Assembly: GCA_903840355.1 (NCBI GenBank)
Contig: CAIMFJ010000007.1
Coordinates: 154,075 to 218,074, forward strand
Source: an uncultured Opitutia bacterium
GTDB lineage: Bacteria > Verrucomicrobiota > Verrucomicrobiia > Opitutales > UBA953
Reading direction: 5' to 3'
DNA: 64,000 nt
Under the pieces are notes generated by a model. It had not been told where the DNA came from. It searched no databases and saw only the letters and a list, made by a program, of their open reading frames with translations. The translations under genes were made by a program, and so were the position numbers. How positions within the stretch are numbered: position 1 is the first letter of the stretch; each line of letters starts with the position of its first letter. This document shows positions 27,712 to 35,885 of this stretch, one piece after another.

Positions 27712-29454
27712 TTAAGCCGTGGGCCAGATCGCCGCTTGGTCGGCCCAATCGCCAAACGCTTGGCCGGGACGACGTTCCTTGGCATATTGTTGATATAACC
27801 CGCCCACGAGCACGGGGATTTCATCCGTGGGGACCGATTCTTTCCAAATGCGAGCGAGGCGCGTACCTTCACGGTTACCACCGAGCATCAAATTGTATTT
27901 GCCGGGAGCCTTGCCCACTAAGCCGATTTCGGCGTTGTAGGGGCGAGCGCAACCATTGGGGCAGCCCGTCATCCGGACTACTAATTCTTCGCCAGCGACG
28001 CCAGCGGCTGCTTGACTCGCTTCGATTTTAGCCAGCAAAGCTGGGAAGACGCGTTCCGATTCAGCCAAGGCTAGGCCACACGTGGGGAGAGCAGGGCAAG
28101 CCATGCCACGGCCTTTGATGAGACCAGGGTTGAAGACGATGCTGCAACCACGGTCGTGCAGGATTTTTTCGATGGCCGCTTTGTCGGCGGTCTTGATGTC
28201 CGAGAGGATTAAATTTTGCGTCGCCGTTAAGCGGAACGTCGGAGCGAACTGCGTGGCAATTTCACGCAGTGCGGTTTTGAGCAAGTAGGTACCCGCATCT
28301 TTAACGCGACCCGTTTCCACGAACAGTCCCAAGAACCATTCGCCGTTGTTTTGTTGGAACCAACCAAAGGCATCACCTTGACCCTTGAAGAGGAAAGGCT
28401 TGGCTGCGGGAAGTGCTTGGCCGAGGCGTTGAGCGAGCTCTTGTTGGAACCAAGCCACGCCTTTTTCTTCTAGCACATACTTGATGCGAGCGTGCTTGCG
28501 GTCGGTGCGATCACCCCAATCGCGGTGGATGCTGACAACCGCTTCGCCAACGGCGACGAGTTGGTCGCGCGTGAGGAAACCGATGACGTCCGCTAAGCGA
28601 GGGAAGGTGAGTTTATTGCCGTGCGAGGTGCCGAGACCGCCACCAACGAGTAAGTTGTAGCCTAAGAGTTTACCGTTTTCGACAATGGCCACGAAGCCCA
28701 TGTCATTGGTGAAAATATCCGTGTCGTTATTGGGCGGAATGGCGAAGCCGGTTTTGAATTTCCGCGGCAAATAAGTTTTTCCGTAAAGTTTATCAATCGG
28801 GGCACCGCTCTCATCGAGGTCCGCGGGTGGAGGGAGGTAGGGGTTGGATTGATCGCCGCTGGTGCGGGCTTTGACGATTTTTTCTCCCAGGCCTAAATCG
28901 ACTTGTACGCCGTCTACCCAAATCGAGTGGTAAGCGGTGGTGCGAGGTAAGAGGGCGCGCGTGATGGCGAAAGCATCTTCTTCCACCGCAGCGCTCACGG
29001 CATCAATCGGAGGGTTCGTGGGAGCCGTGACATTGCGATTCACGTCACCGCACGTCGCTAAGGTCGAGCTGAGCGATTCGTTGATCGATTTAATTAAAGG
29101 ACCAACGCCTTTTTGGATGACGCCGTGGAATTGGAAAGTTTGGCGCGAGGTGATGCGCAGGGTGCCATTGGCGAAGCGGCCGGACAGTTCGTCGTAAACC
29201 AAGTACTGGGCGGCGGGGACGATGCCACCCGTTTGGCGCGTGCGCACCATGACGGAGTATTCTTTGCCCATCTTGCGCTTATCGCGGTCGTCTTGTTGGT
29301 AAATCCCGTGGAATTTGATGAATTGTTCGTCATCCCCGCTGAAGCGATCGGCTTCGGGGTTGGCGAGGGTTTCGCGAATATTGCCCGAAAGGTCTGGCTT
29401 TTCGGCTTTTAGGAATTCATTCTTCGTCAGTGGCTTTTCAGAGGGCTTATCCAT
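27712..29454 (-). CDS. cysI: Sulfite reductase haemoprotein (NADPH-type beta subunit)
   Basis: Carries out six-electron reduction of sulfite to sulfide on a siroheme coupled to a [4Fe-4S] cluster. Cluster and siroheme Cys are in the paired motifs ACPALPTCGLALAESER and MTGCPNGCARPYNAE. The substrate-binding Arg-rich TLRITSRQTFQFHGV and the N-terminal half-repeat are present. Its 580 residues match CysI. No cysJ flavoprotein is in the window, so electrons must come from a CysJ encoded elsewhere or from ferredoxin. First gene of the minus-strand operon, divergent from cobA, which makes its siroheme precursor. Confidence 0.95.
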   Translation of the reverse strand: MDKPSEKPLTKNEFLKAEKPDLSGNIRETLANPEADRFSGDDEQFIKFHGIYQQDDRDKRKMGKEYSVMVRTRQTGGIVPAAQYLVYDELSGRFANGTLRITSRQTFQFHGVIQKGVGPLIKSINESLSSTLATCGDVNRNVTAPTNPPIDAVSAAVEEDAFAITRALLPRTTAYHSIWVDGVQVDLGLGEKIVKARTSGDQSNPYLPPPADLDESGAPIDKLYGKTYLPRKFKTGFAIPPNNDTDIFTNDMGFVAIVENGKLLGYNLLVGGGLGTSHGNKLTFPRLADVIGFLTRDQLVAVGEAVVSIHRDWGDRTDRKHARIKYVLEEKGVAWFQQELAQRLGQALPAAKPFLFKGQGDAFGWFQQNNGEWFLGLFVETGRVKDAGTYLLKTALREIATQFAPTFRLTATQNLILSDIKTADKAAIEKILHDRGCSIVFNPGLIKGRGMACPALPTCGLALAESERVFPALLAKIEASQAAAGVAGEELVVRMTGCPNGCARPYNAEIGLVGKAPGKYNLMLGGNREGTRLARIWKESVPTDEIPVLVGGLYQQYAKERRPGQAFGDWADQAAIWPTA

Positions 29455-29458
29455 AATT

Positions 29459-29475
29459 TAAACTTGTTAAGTTTA
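29459..29475. promoter_or_regulatory. Operator-like palindrome between cysI and cobA
   Basis: TAAACTT-GTT-AAGTTTA is a perfect seven-base inverted repeat with a three-base spacer, in the 56-base region between divergent cysI and cobA. A GATTACTTAAAT downstream resembles the GATTACTAAAT upstream of cysK. A TTGTTA / TAAATA pair spaced 18 bases gives a possible cobA promoter overlapping the palindrome. Confidence 0.45.
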
Positions 29476-29510
29476 CTTATGATTACTTAAATAGAGGTCA
29501 AGGTCAAATC

Positions 29511-30278
29511 ATGGTCAACATTTCACATGGCAGGGTAGTGTTTGTCGGTGCCGGTCCCGGCGCCGCCGATCTCATTACTGTCCGGGGTTGGCGCCTGCTC
29601 AAAGCTGCCGACGTCGTGATTCATGATGCTTTGCCTGGCGATGCCTTATTGGCCGAGATTTCCCCCTCCGCTCGCGTCATTGCCGTGGGGAAGCGCTGTG
29701 GGGTTCACTCGAAGACGCAGGATGAGATTAATGCAATTTTGCTGGAAGAGGCCCAAAAGGCCGCACTCGTTGTCCGATTAAAAGGCGGCGACCCGGGGGT
29801 GTTCGGACGCTTGGGCGAGGAAATGGATTTTTTAGCCAACCAAGGCATTTCGTTTGAAGTCGTGCCTGGCGTCACCGCTGCCACGGCTGCGGGTGCTGAA
29901 GCGGGCTTTCCGTTGACGCAACGTGGCAAGGCCACGGCGGTAACTTTTTTAACCGGACACTGCGCGGATGGTTCGGAGCAAGATTGGGCGGCACACGTGC
30001 AAACGGGAGCCACGCTCTGTCTTTACATGGGGACGAAGTCGTTGCCCTCAGTCGCGCAAAAACTCATTCAAGTGGGAGCCTCGCCAGATTTGCCCATTCG
30101 TTTGTTAGCCAAGATTTCGCAACCTGGTGCGGAAGATGTTTTGACGACTTTGCGTGGCTTGGCGGCGGAAGAATTAGACATCACGGCTTTACCGACGCCC
30201 TTGTTAGCCGTGGTCGGTGCTGTTGTGGCTCCACCGCGCATCTCCGGATTGTTGGGCCGCGTGGCCGCGCTGGTTTAA
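29511..30278 (+). CDS. cobA: Uroporphyrinogen-III C-methyltransferase
   Basis: A SUMT that methylates uroporphyrinogen III twice with S-adenosylmethionine to give precorrin-2, the branch to siroheme and cobalamin. Family motifs: VGAGPGAADLITVRG at the N-terminus, VRLKGGDPGVFGRLGEE, and VVPGVTAATAAGAEAGFPLT. The 255 residues match single-domain CobA/SirA rather than trifunctional CysG (about 457). Its position divergent from cysI and facing a CbiX-type chelatase points to siroheme supply for CysI. The precorrin-2 dehydrogenase step is not encoded in this window. The stop shares a TTAA with the converging chelatase gene. Confidence 0.94.
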   Translation: MVNISHGRVVFVGAGPGAADLITVRGWRLLKAADVVIHDALPGDALLAEISPSARVIAVGKRCGVHSKTQDEINAILLEEAQKAALVVRLKGGDPGVFGRLGEEMDFLANQGISFEVVPGVTAATAAGAEAGFPLTQRGKATAVTFLTGHCADGSEQDWAAHVQTGATLCLYMGTKSLPSVAQKLIQVGASPDLPIRLLAKISQPGAEDVLTTLRGLAAEELDITALPTPLLAVVGAVVAPPRISGLLGRVAALV

Positions 30279-31072
30279 CTGATTTTACGGGCCTGTTCGT
30301 AACGCGTTGCTAAAAGCTTGGGCAGTGCTGGGTGGGTTCCAATCAGCGGACTCATTTGCCAATGCGTGCCAGCCTGAGCGGCTTGGGTGGCGATTTGGGC
30401 CACGTCCCCGTCGGGTCCTGCATGACGTCCCGGCAGCAAAAATTGCATTAAGATAATCACGTTGCCCTGCAGGCGCCCTAGGGCGTGGGCGAGTAAGGGC
30501 TCGTTGAAGTCATACGAAGGCTCAGGGCGTCGCTCCATTGAGCAAGCGATGAGGTCGGCTTCCGAAATTTGGAGTGCAGTCCGGAGTTCTTGCGCCAAGG
30601 CATTGCGCACGGCGGTGACGGATGGTTGCGGCGAGCCGTGATCGCAGAGTAATACCCGGTGCTGACCGCGTTGCCACCCCGCGGCCTGGAGTTGGTCTAA
30701 AAGCATGTTTCTTAAAGCACCGCTCTCATCGTAAAGAGGTGGAGCTATGGTTAGTCGCATCGTCGCCGGTGCCTGAGCCGCGAATTCCTGTGGAAGAAAT
30801 TCGGTAATCGCCAAGCTCGGCCCCATGAAAAGGGGAAGCACGATGAGATCGGTGACACCCTCGCTAGCCGCCGCTTGTACGGCTTGGTGAAAAATAACCG
30901 CCGGTTGATTATTTAAGACTTCGGCGGGGATTTTGTGTGAATGCAGGACCGAGACTGGGTGGACAGTGGCCCCGATTAATTGACCGACTTCTACCGAAAG
31001 TTTCCGCAAGGCCAGCGTGGCTTCCGGTCTAAGCGAGCCGTTATCCACCAGCAGGATGCGAGTTAGAGCCAT
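30275..31072 (-). CDS. CbiX/SirB-type sirohydrochlorin chelatase (two-domain)
   Basis: Inserts metal into sirohydrochlorin, here most plausibly iron for siroheme because cobA and cysI are adjacent. The protein has two half-domains. The C-terminal one keeps the chelatase HGS motif (LLCDHGSPQPSVT) and the second His in FLLPGRHAGPDGD. The N-terminal one has lost them (LLVDNGSLRPEAT, FMGPSLAITEFLP), so only one active site seems to remain, as in many long CbiX/SirB proteins. Cobalt chelation for cobalamin is an alternative. It is convergent with cobA, overlapping by a shared TTAA, and monocistronic on the minus strand. Confidence 0.85.
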   Translation of the reverse strand: MALTRILLVDNGSLRPEATLALRKLSVEVGQLIGATVHPVSVLHSHKIPAEVLNNQPAVIFHQAVQAAASEGVTDLIVLPLFMGPSLAITEFLPQEFAAQAPATMRLTIAPPLYDESGALRNMLLDQLQAAGWQRGQHRVLLCDHGSPQPSVTAVRNALAQELRTALQISEADLIACSMERRPEPSYDFNEPLLAHALGRLQGNVIILMQFLLPGRHAGPDGDVAQIATQAAQAGTHWQMSPLIGTHPALPKLLATRYEQARKIS

Positions 31073-31160
31073 GTTTCTTTAAGAAAGTAGGGGTTGTGGT
31101 CGGATGGCAATGTCGAGTTTGTGGTTTGCCAAAAGCTCCAGAATGGGCGGAGATGGAGGG

Positions 31161-31976
31161 ATGCAATACCCCGTACGTTTGGGCCTTGTGGCTCTGGTTT
31201 GGCTGTCTTCATTGGTCAGTTTATCGGCTGCCGAGAAATGGCTCACTGATCTTGAGGAGGCCAAGAAGGTCGCCCAAGCGGAGAAGAAAGATATTCTCGT
31301 CGACTTCACCGGCAGCGATTGGTGCGTGTGGTGTCAGCGCCTGAAGGCAGAGGTTTTTGATAAGCCAGAGTTCGCGGCTGCCTCCAAAGATTTCGTCTTG
31401 GTTGAACTAGATTTCCCTCGTGCCAAAAAACTCGCTCCTGGCGTGAAGGAAAAGAATGAGGCTTTGGCGAAGCAGTTTAATATCAGTGGCTTCCCTACGG
31501 TGTTACTCTTGGACTCGAAGGGCGAACTCTTTGCCCAAACGGGTTACGCTGAAGGTGGTGCCGTGAAATACCTCGCCAGTTTGGCGGAACTGCGGAAGCA
31601 AAACACGCCCGAGGGCAAAAAGGCCTTAGCCGAAAGCATGAAGCAAGAGGCGTTGGTGGAAGAATTGAGCCAAGGTCTCGAAGCCATTCTCGATCCCTTA
31701 CTCGAAAAGAAAGATGAAGCAGCGGCCGAAGCGGCCCTCCAGAAATTCTTGAAAGACAAGGATGTGAAGGGTGATTTACGCCTTCGCTTAACGGCGCAAA
31801 GCCGCGTGGGAATGCTGATTAATTGCCATCCGGGCGATCATAACGCCGTCATCAAGATGTTGGATGATTTATTAAAAGATCAGGCCGATTCGCCTACGGT
31901 GAAAGAGTTAAAAGAACTCCGTGAGCGGGTGGTCAAAGTCCGCGACACCGAAACCGCTCAAGGCAAAACTAAGTAA
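31161..31976 (+). CDS. Exported thioredoxin-like protein (first of tandem pair)
   Basis: A Sec-exported thioredoxin-fold protein of the thioredoxin_7 type. The signal is MQYPVRLGLVALVWLSSLVSLSAA. The redox motif is in TGSDWCVWCQRL, and the conserved cis-Pro is in ISGFPTVLLLDSKG. After the roughly 130-residue fold comes a helical Lys/Glu/Ala-rich tail (about residue 160 on) that looks like coiled helices. The ATG at 31161 is chosen for the signal; GGAGGG lies directly before it, closer than ideal. The frame is open 19 codons further back. It lies 14 bases before a paralogue and probably forms a bicistron. A periplasmic disulfide or thiol-maintenance role is inferred. Confidence 0.85.
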   Translation: MQYPVRLGLVALVWLSSLVSLSAAEKWLTDLEEAKKVAQAEKKDILVDFTGSDWCVWCQRLKAEVFDKPEFAAASKDFVLVELDFPRAKKLAPGVKEKNEALAKQFNISGFPTVLLLDSKGELFAQTGYAEGGAVKYLASLAELRKQNTPEGKKALAESMKQEALVEELSQGLEAILDPLLEKKDEAAAEAALQKFLKDKDVKGDLRLRLTAQSRVGMLINCHPGDHNAVIKMLDDLLKDQADSPTVKELKELRERVVKVRDTETAQGKTK

Positions 31977-31990
31977 TTTTTAAACGAACC

Positions 31991-32851
31991 ATGAAACCCT
32001 CCTCTCGTTTGCTAGCCCTAACCTTATGGGCTCTTTCCACGGCTGCAGCTTGTGCGGCTCCTGTCTGGTTGACCGACTTGGATGAAGCCAAGAAAGTCGC
32101 TACCAAGGAAAATAAGCCTATCTTAGTCGACTTCACCGGTAGCGATTGGTGTGGTTATTGCATTAAGTTACACGCGGAAGTTTTCGATAAACCAGAGTTT
32201 GAAGCCTTTGCGAAGGACTACGTCTTGGTCGAATTGGATTTTCCTAATAAGAAGCCTCAACCAGCGGACGTGAAGGCTAAGAATCGCGAGATTCAGCAGA
32301 AGTTTGCCGTGACCGGTTTCCCGACGATTTTGCTCATCGATGCGAAATCGGGAGAAGCCTATGGCCGCGAAAGCGGTTATGGTCCAGGCACCGGTCCTAA
32401 GGCTTATTTAGAGAAATTGAATGCTTTTAAGAATACGCCCGAAGCGCGTAAGACTTTAGCGGATGAATCTAAAAAGTCTGCCGAAGTGAATTCTAAACGC
32501 GCTGCTTTATCGACGAAGATTAAGGCCGCGATTGACGCTAAGGACTTTGACGCGGCCTCGGCTGCTTACGACGAAATGTATAAGGATGCGACTGGTGCGA
32601 ACAAAGCCATTGCCTCGATTAATAAGGCTTTAGTGTCTCAGCGCATTGACCCGGCGAACAAAGATCGTGCCCTGCAGTATGCGGATGAAGCGATCACGTT
32701 GGCCGCAGGCAATGACCGCCTCTTGAAGGCTTTCACTGAGATGCGCGATCGCATCGCGAAGGGTGAGAATTTGACCCAGCCTCGCGGGGTGGCTCCTGCC
32801 GCTCCTACCACGCCTAAAGTTCCCGCTAAGAAGGTCGACCAAGGCGCTTAA
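31991..32851 (+). CDS. Exported thioredoxin-like protein (second of tandem pair)
   Basis: A paralogue of the preceding gene, with the same order: Sec signal (KPSSRLLALTLWALSTAAACA), WLTDLDEAKKVA block, TGSDWCGYCIKL active site (CGYC, typical of thiol-oxidoreductases), the cis-Pro in VTGFPTILLIDAKSG, and a helical C-terminal tail ending in a Pro/Ala/Lys stretch. The two proteins share about half of the positions in the core by eye. A duplication is evident. Its CGYC versus CVWC motifs suggest different redox potentials. No Shine-Dalgarno precedes the ATG, 14 bases after the upstream stop. Confidence 0.86.
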   Translation: MKPSSRLLALTLWALSTAAACAAPVWLTDLDEAKKVATKENKPILVDFTGSDWCGYCIKLHAEVFDKPEFEAFAKDYVLVELDFPNKKPQPADVKAKNREIQQKFAVTGFPTILLIDAKSGEAYGRESGYGPGTGPKAYLEKLNAFKNTPEARKTLADESKKSAEVNSKRAALSTKIKAAIDAKDFDAASAAYDEMYKDATGANKAIASINKALVSQRIDPANKDRALQYADEAITLAAGNDRLLKAFTEMRDRIAKGENLTQPRGVAPAAPTTPKVPAKKVDQGA

Positions 32852-32875
32852 GCCCAGTTCTAAAGACTTCCTGAT

Positions 32876-32905
32876 AAAAGGGCGTGATTCATTTCACGCC
32901 CTTTT
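32876..32905. terminator. Bidirectional terminator between thioredoxin pair and gluQRS
   Basis: A perfect 12-base inverted repeat, AAAAGGGCGTGA / TCACGCCCTTTT, with a six-base loop (TTCATT) is flanked by T tracts on the plus strand and by runs that read as T on the minus strand. It lies between two converging units. Confidence 0.9.
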
Positions 32906-32928
32906 TCTTTTAGCGAACCGTTGCGCCT

Positions 32929-33786
32929 TTACCAAAGCGACGCGATTGGGGCCGTGAGAACTTCCTGCGGTGTTTTGCCGCGGGCTCGCAGGGTTTGCAG
33001 GGATAAGCCATCATGGCGTTTAGCTAGTCGCTGTCCTTGCGCGTCTAAAATTAAGGATGCATGAGCCCACGCCGGTGCGTCCCAGCCGAGGGCGCGGTAG
33101 ATGAGTTTTTGGCGCGCCGTCGAGAGCAGGAGGTCGGCTCCGCGTACGACTTCAGTGATGCCCATGGCGTGATCATCGGCGACGACGGCCAATTCGTAGG
33201 CTGGAAAGCCATCTTTGCGCCATACGAGGAAATCGCCAAAATCTTTGCCCGCCGTGAAGGCTTGGGGTCCTTGTAGTTGATCCTGAAAAGTAATCACTTC
33301 GCCGTCGGGCACACGGAAACGCCAATTGGTTTTTCCGGGGTCGGTGGCACCAAGGTGTGCGTCTAATGCGGGTCGAAGGGCCGCCGGGAAAATCGGCTCA
33401 CGGTCGTCCTCGGCATGGGGGGCTTGTAAGCTACGTGCTACGTCCTGACGCGATTTATCACAGGGGTAGAGGTGTCCGGTGGCGTGGAGTTGTTTCCAAA
33501 TCGAGAGGTAAAACTCCAGTCTGGCGGATTGCTGGTAGGGTGCATGGGGGCCACCGATGTCAGGGCCTTCTTGCCACTCAATCCCCAGCCAGTGCAGGTC
33601 GTCTTGGGCCGCGAGCGTAAAGGCCTGCTGACAACGGGCTTGGTCGAGGTCCTCGGTGCGGTAAATCAGCTGTCCATGGGCTGCTCGGCAGCGTTGTGCC
33701 GCCAAGGCGAAGGTGCGAGCATGGCCGAGGTGTAGTCGACCCGTAGGCGTGGGGGCGAGTCGACCGCGGTATGAAGCCATCGCCAC
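32929..33786 (-). CDS. gluQRS: Glutamyl-Q tRNA(Asp) synthetase
   Basis: A truncated glutamyl-tRNA synthetase paralogue that attaches glutamate to queuosine 34 of tRNA-Asp. It has the class I HIGH variant (TGRLHLGHARTFALAAQ), the RTEDLD block, and KRHDGLSL in the KMSKS position near residue 250. At 285 residues it lacks the anticodon-binding domain of GltX (about 470), which separates the two. The start is GTG at 33786, with ATG two codons later as an alternative. It lies eight bases after the NIF3-like gene. The usual queuosine genes are not in the window. Confidence 0.9.
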   Translation of the reverse strand: MAMASYRGRLAPTPTGRLHLGHARTFALAAQRCRAAHGQLIYRTEDLDQARCQQAFTLAAQDDLHWLGIEWQEGPDIGGPHAPYQQSARLEFYLSIWKQLHATGHLYPCDKSRQDVARSLQAPHAEDDREPIFPAALRPALDAHLGATDPGKTNWRFRVPDGEVITFQDQLQGPQAFTAGKDFGDFLVWRKDGFPAYELAVVADDHAMGITEVVRGADLLLSTARQKLIYRALGWDAPAWAHASLILDAQGQRLAKRHDGLSLQTLRARGKTPQEVLTAPIASLW

Positions 33787-33794
33787 AGGATACG

Positions 33795-34550
33795 TTACAG
33801 CGGGTTAGCCGTGTCGATGAATTCCCACGGCAACTGGAATTCTTGGGCTACGGCCATGGCGAGTGCTTTGACGCCCCAAGTTTCGGTAGCGTAGTGACCG
33901 CACGGATACAAGTTCCAGCCTTGTTCTTGAGCCTCATTGAAGTGCTCCTCCCGTAATTCACCTGTGATCAAGGTGTCGCATCCGATGCTTTTCAAATAAG
34001 GCAGGGCACTCCGTCCGCTCCCGCTCAGGATGGCAATTTTAGATGGTCGAGCGGAACCAAACTCGATGGCCTTGAACGTTGCAGGGTAGGAGCGCTTTAA
34101 CTGCCGTGCCAAAGTCGTTCGGGCGATGCCCTGACACACGCAAGCAATCGGCGTACCTTCGAAGTCTACGAACCAATCGATGATTTTAAGGCCGAGGTCT
34201 TGGGCGATGAGGGCGTTATTACCGATGGTCGGGTGGGCATCGAGTGGCAGGTGGCTCGAGTAGACGGAAAGTTGGTGTTTAGTTAAGGCTGCCCGACGCA
34301 GTTTTTGGACCGCTTTTAAAGGTGAAACCGGGCGCCAGTGGATCCCGTGGTGGACGATTAAAAAGTCGATGCCTCGTTGGCGGGCTAACTTAAACACTTC
34401 GGCCCCCGCATCGACGGCGGCTCCGATTTTGCGGACTTGCTTCCGTCCGCTGAATTGCAGCCCATTTTTTGCTCCCTCGAAATCCTTAATTTTTTTCCGG
34501 TGCGTGAGGGTGTCACAGAAACGGCTGATTAAGGCAGGGGAAGGATGCAT
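33795..34550 (-). CDS. NIF3-like dinuclear metal-binding protein
   Basis: A YbgI/NIF3 family protein with the metal-ligand pattern in IVHHGIHW and the C-terminal TGELREEHFNEAQEQG and PCGHYATE segments. The 251 residues match the shorter members that lack the PII-like insert. Some relatives are annotated as GTP cyclohydrolase I type 2, but the physiological role is unsettled, so I leave it unnamed. It starts with ATG and lies two bases after the preceding hypothetical gene and eight before gluQRS, so the genes from secG to gluQRS look cotranscribed. Confidence 0.85.
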   Translation of the reverse strand: MHPSPALISRFCDTLTHRKKIKDFEGAKNGLQFSGRKQVRKIGAAVDAGAEVFKLARQRGIDFLIVHHGIHWRPVSPLKAVQKLRRAALTKHQLSVYSSHLPLDAHPTIGNNALIAQDLGLKIIDWFVDFEGTPIACVCQGIARTTLARQLKRSYPATFKAIEFGSARPSKIAILSGSGRSALPYLKSIGCDTLITGELREEHFNEAQEQGWNLYPCGHYATETWGVKALAMAVAQEFQLPWEFIDTANPL

Positions 34551-34552
34551 GG

Positions 34553-35392
34553 TTAAAGCGGCTTGAGATTGCTCGGCGGGGGCGTGTGGTGGCGGAGCGT
34601 ACTGGCTTCAAAAAATTCCGGAGGGATTTGCAGGTGTAAACTCGCGGCGGTGAAACGCAGCAGGTCGACATCGCGGGTCGTTTCATCGCGCACACTGCAA
34701 CTGCCAATGAGCCATTGTTCGTCGGCTTTAGCGAATTCCTCAATTTGCACCAAGCGTACCGCTTGATTTTGGCTATTGTGATACGTTGCCGTTACGAGGG
34801 CGTTGTAGACCCGGTCGAGTCCAAATTCTACCGTGGAGGGTTCTTCTCCGGTGGTGTTACTGGCCTTAAAGAAATGCACGGGGCGTCCTCGAGAGCGTTC
34901 AGTGCTCGTGTAATGCGTGTTAGCCCAGTGGGTGAAAGGCAGGGCGATGTCGAAAGGCGTTAGTAACAGGCCTGGGGCTAGGGGTTGATTGAGGGCAGCG
35001 GGGGCGAGGAGTCGTGCGGGCTGATCGTTTTGACTCAGCCAGAATTTGGAGTCTTGGGTCGATTTAGTCGCGACGAAGACTAGGCGTGGCGTCTGGTCGT
35101 GGGCTGGAATCTCAACCCGAAGTAAGGGGCCAGTGTTGCTCCAACTCGCCCAGAGTAAGCCTGGGATGGGTGTGCCGGAATCGCCGTGGCGAGGTTGGTG
35201 CGTGATGGTGAACTGCAGGCAGAGGTCGCCACTGAGGCGCGAGCCTCGGAAATCGCTGAGGACTTGGGCCGCTTGGGGGGCGGTCAGTTGAATAAAGCCC
35301 GGATCGTCAAAGCGTGGTTGAGCGAAGACGCTAAGCGTTGTGCAGAAAACGCCTACCCAGAGTTTGCAAAAACTGCGGCAGGAAATTTTCAC
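34553..35392 (-). CDS. Exported protein of unknown function (possibly LolA-like superfamily)
   Basis: A 279-residue secreted protein. The N-terminal signal is MKISCRSFCKLWVGVFCTTLSVFA. It contains a long beta-rich domain with TVEFGLDRVYNALVTATY and a QIEEFAKADEQWLIGSCSVRD segment near the C-terminus, resembling the outer-membrane lipoprotein-sorting/LolA-type fold common in Verrucomicrobia. This resemblance is only by pattern. It has no Cys-lipobox. The start is a GTG six bases after secG, and the next gene starts two bases after its stop, so it belongs to a tight block. Confidence 0.65.
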   Translation of the reverse strand: MKISCRSFCKLWVGVFCTTLSVFAQPRFDDPGFIQLTAPQAAQVLSDFRGSRLSGDLCLQFTITHQPRHGDSGTPIPGLLWASWSNTGPLLRVEIPAHDQTPRLVFVATKSTQDSKFWLSQNDQPARLLAPAALNQPLAPGLLLTPFDIALPFTHWANTHYTSTERSRGRPVHFFKASNTTGEEPSTVEFGLDRVYNALVTATYHNSQNQAVRLVQIEEFAKADEQWLIGSCSVRDETTRDVDLLRFTAASLHLQIPPEFFEASTLRHHTPPPSNLKPL

Positions 35393-35398
35393 ACTCGA

Positions 35399-35842
35399 TT
35401 ACTTACCTGCAGGGGCAGGGGTCGTAGGAGCGGCGGCGGGTGCCGTCGTCGTGGTAGCGGCAGGGGCAGCAGGAGTCGTGGCCGCGGGGGCAGCTGGAGT
35501 GGTCGCGGCTTTCTTCGTGGCATCCTCGGCAGGTTTAGCGTTCACGCTCGTCGTAGCGGGCGTGGCTGAGGTACCTAAAGCGGTGGCCGATTGGTGTTCC
35601 CGGGCAACGAAGCCGAGGTAGAGACCAAAGCTGAGGATGAAGAGGATGATGGTCAGCGTGGTCGTCATGCGGGAGAGCACATTAGCTGATTCTCCACCGA
35701 AGACCGTTTCAGCGGCGCCGCCACCGAGGGCCGAGCCCATACCTGCGTTGGCACTGGGGCGTTGCATGAGGATGATGATGACTACCAAGAGGCAGACCAC
35801 GAAAAGGGCGAATACCGAGGCGTAGAGCAGGAAATCCTTCAT
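35399..35842 (-). CDS. secG: Protein translocase subunit SecG
   Basis: A small inner-membrane part of the SecYEG translocon. Two hydrophobic segments (YASVFALFVVCLLVVIIILM and LTIILFILSFGLYLGFV) flank the family motif MGSALGGGAAETVFGG. From ATG at 35842 it has 147 residues. SecG is normally 75-110, and the extra length is a Thr/Ala/Pro-rich tail with repeats of ATTPAAPA. A TTG four codons upstream is less likely. It lies between recF, 43 bases away, and a secreted unknown. Confidence 0.92.
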   Translation of the reverse strand: MKDFLLYASVFALFVVCLLVVIIILMQRPSANAGMGSALGGGAAETVFGGESANVLSRMTTTLTIILFILSFGLYLGFVAREHQSATALGTSATPATTSVNAKPAEDATKKAATTPAAPAATTPAAPAATTTTAPAAAPTTPAPAGK

Positions 35843-35885
35843 CCCCCCATCCAAGCGGTCGGGAATTGATAAAACAATGCCAAAA

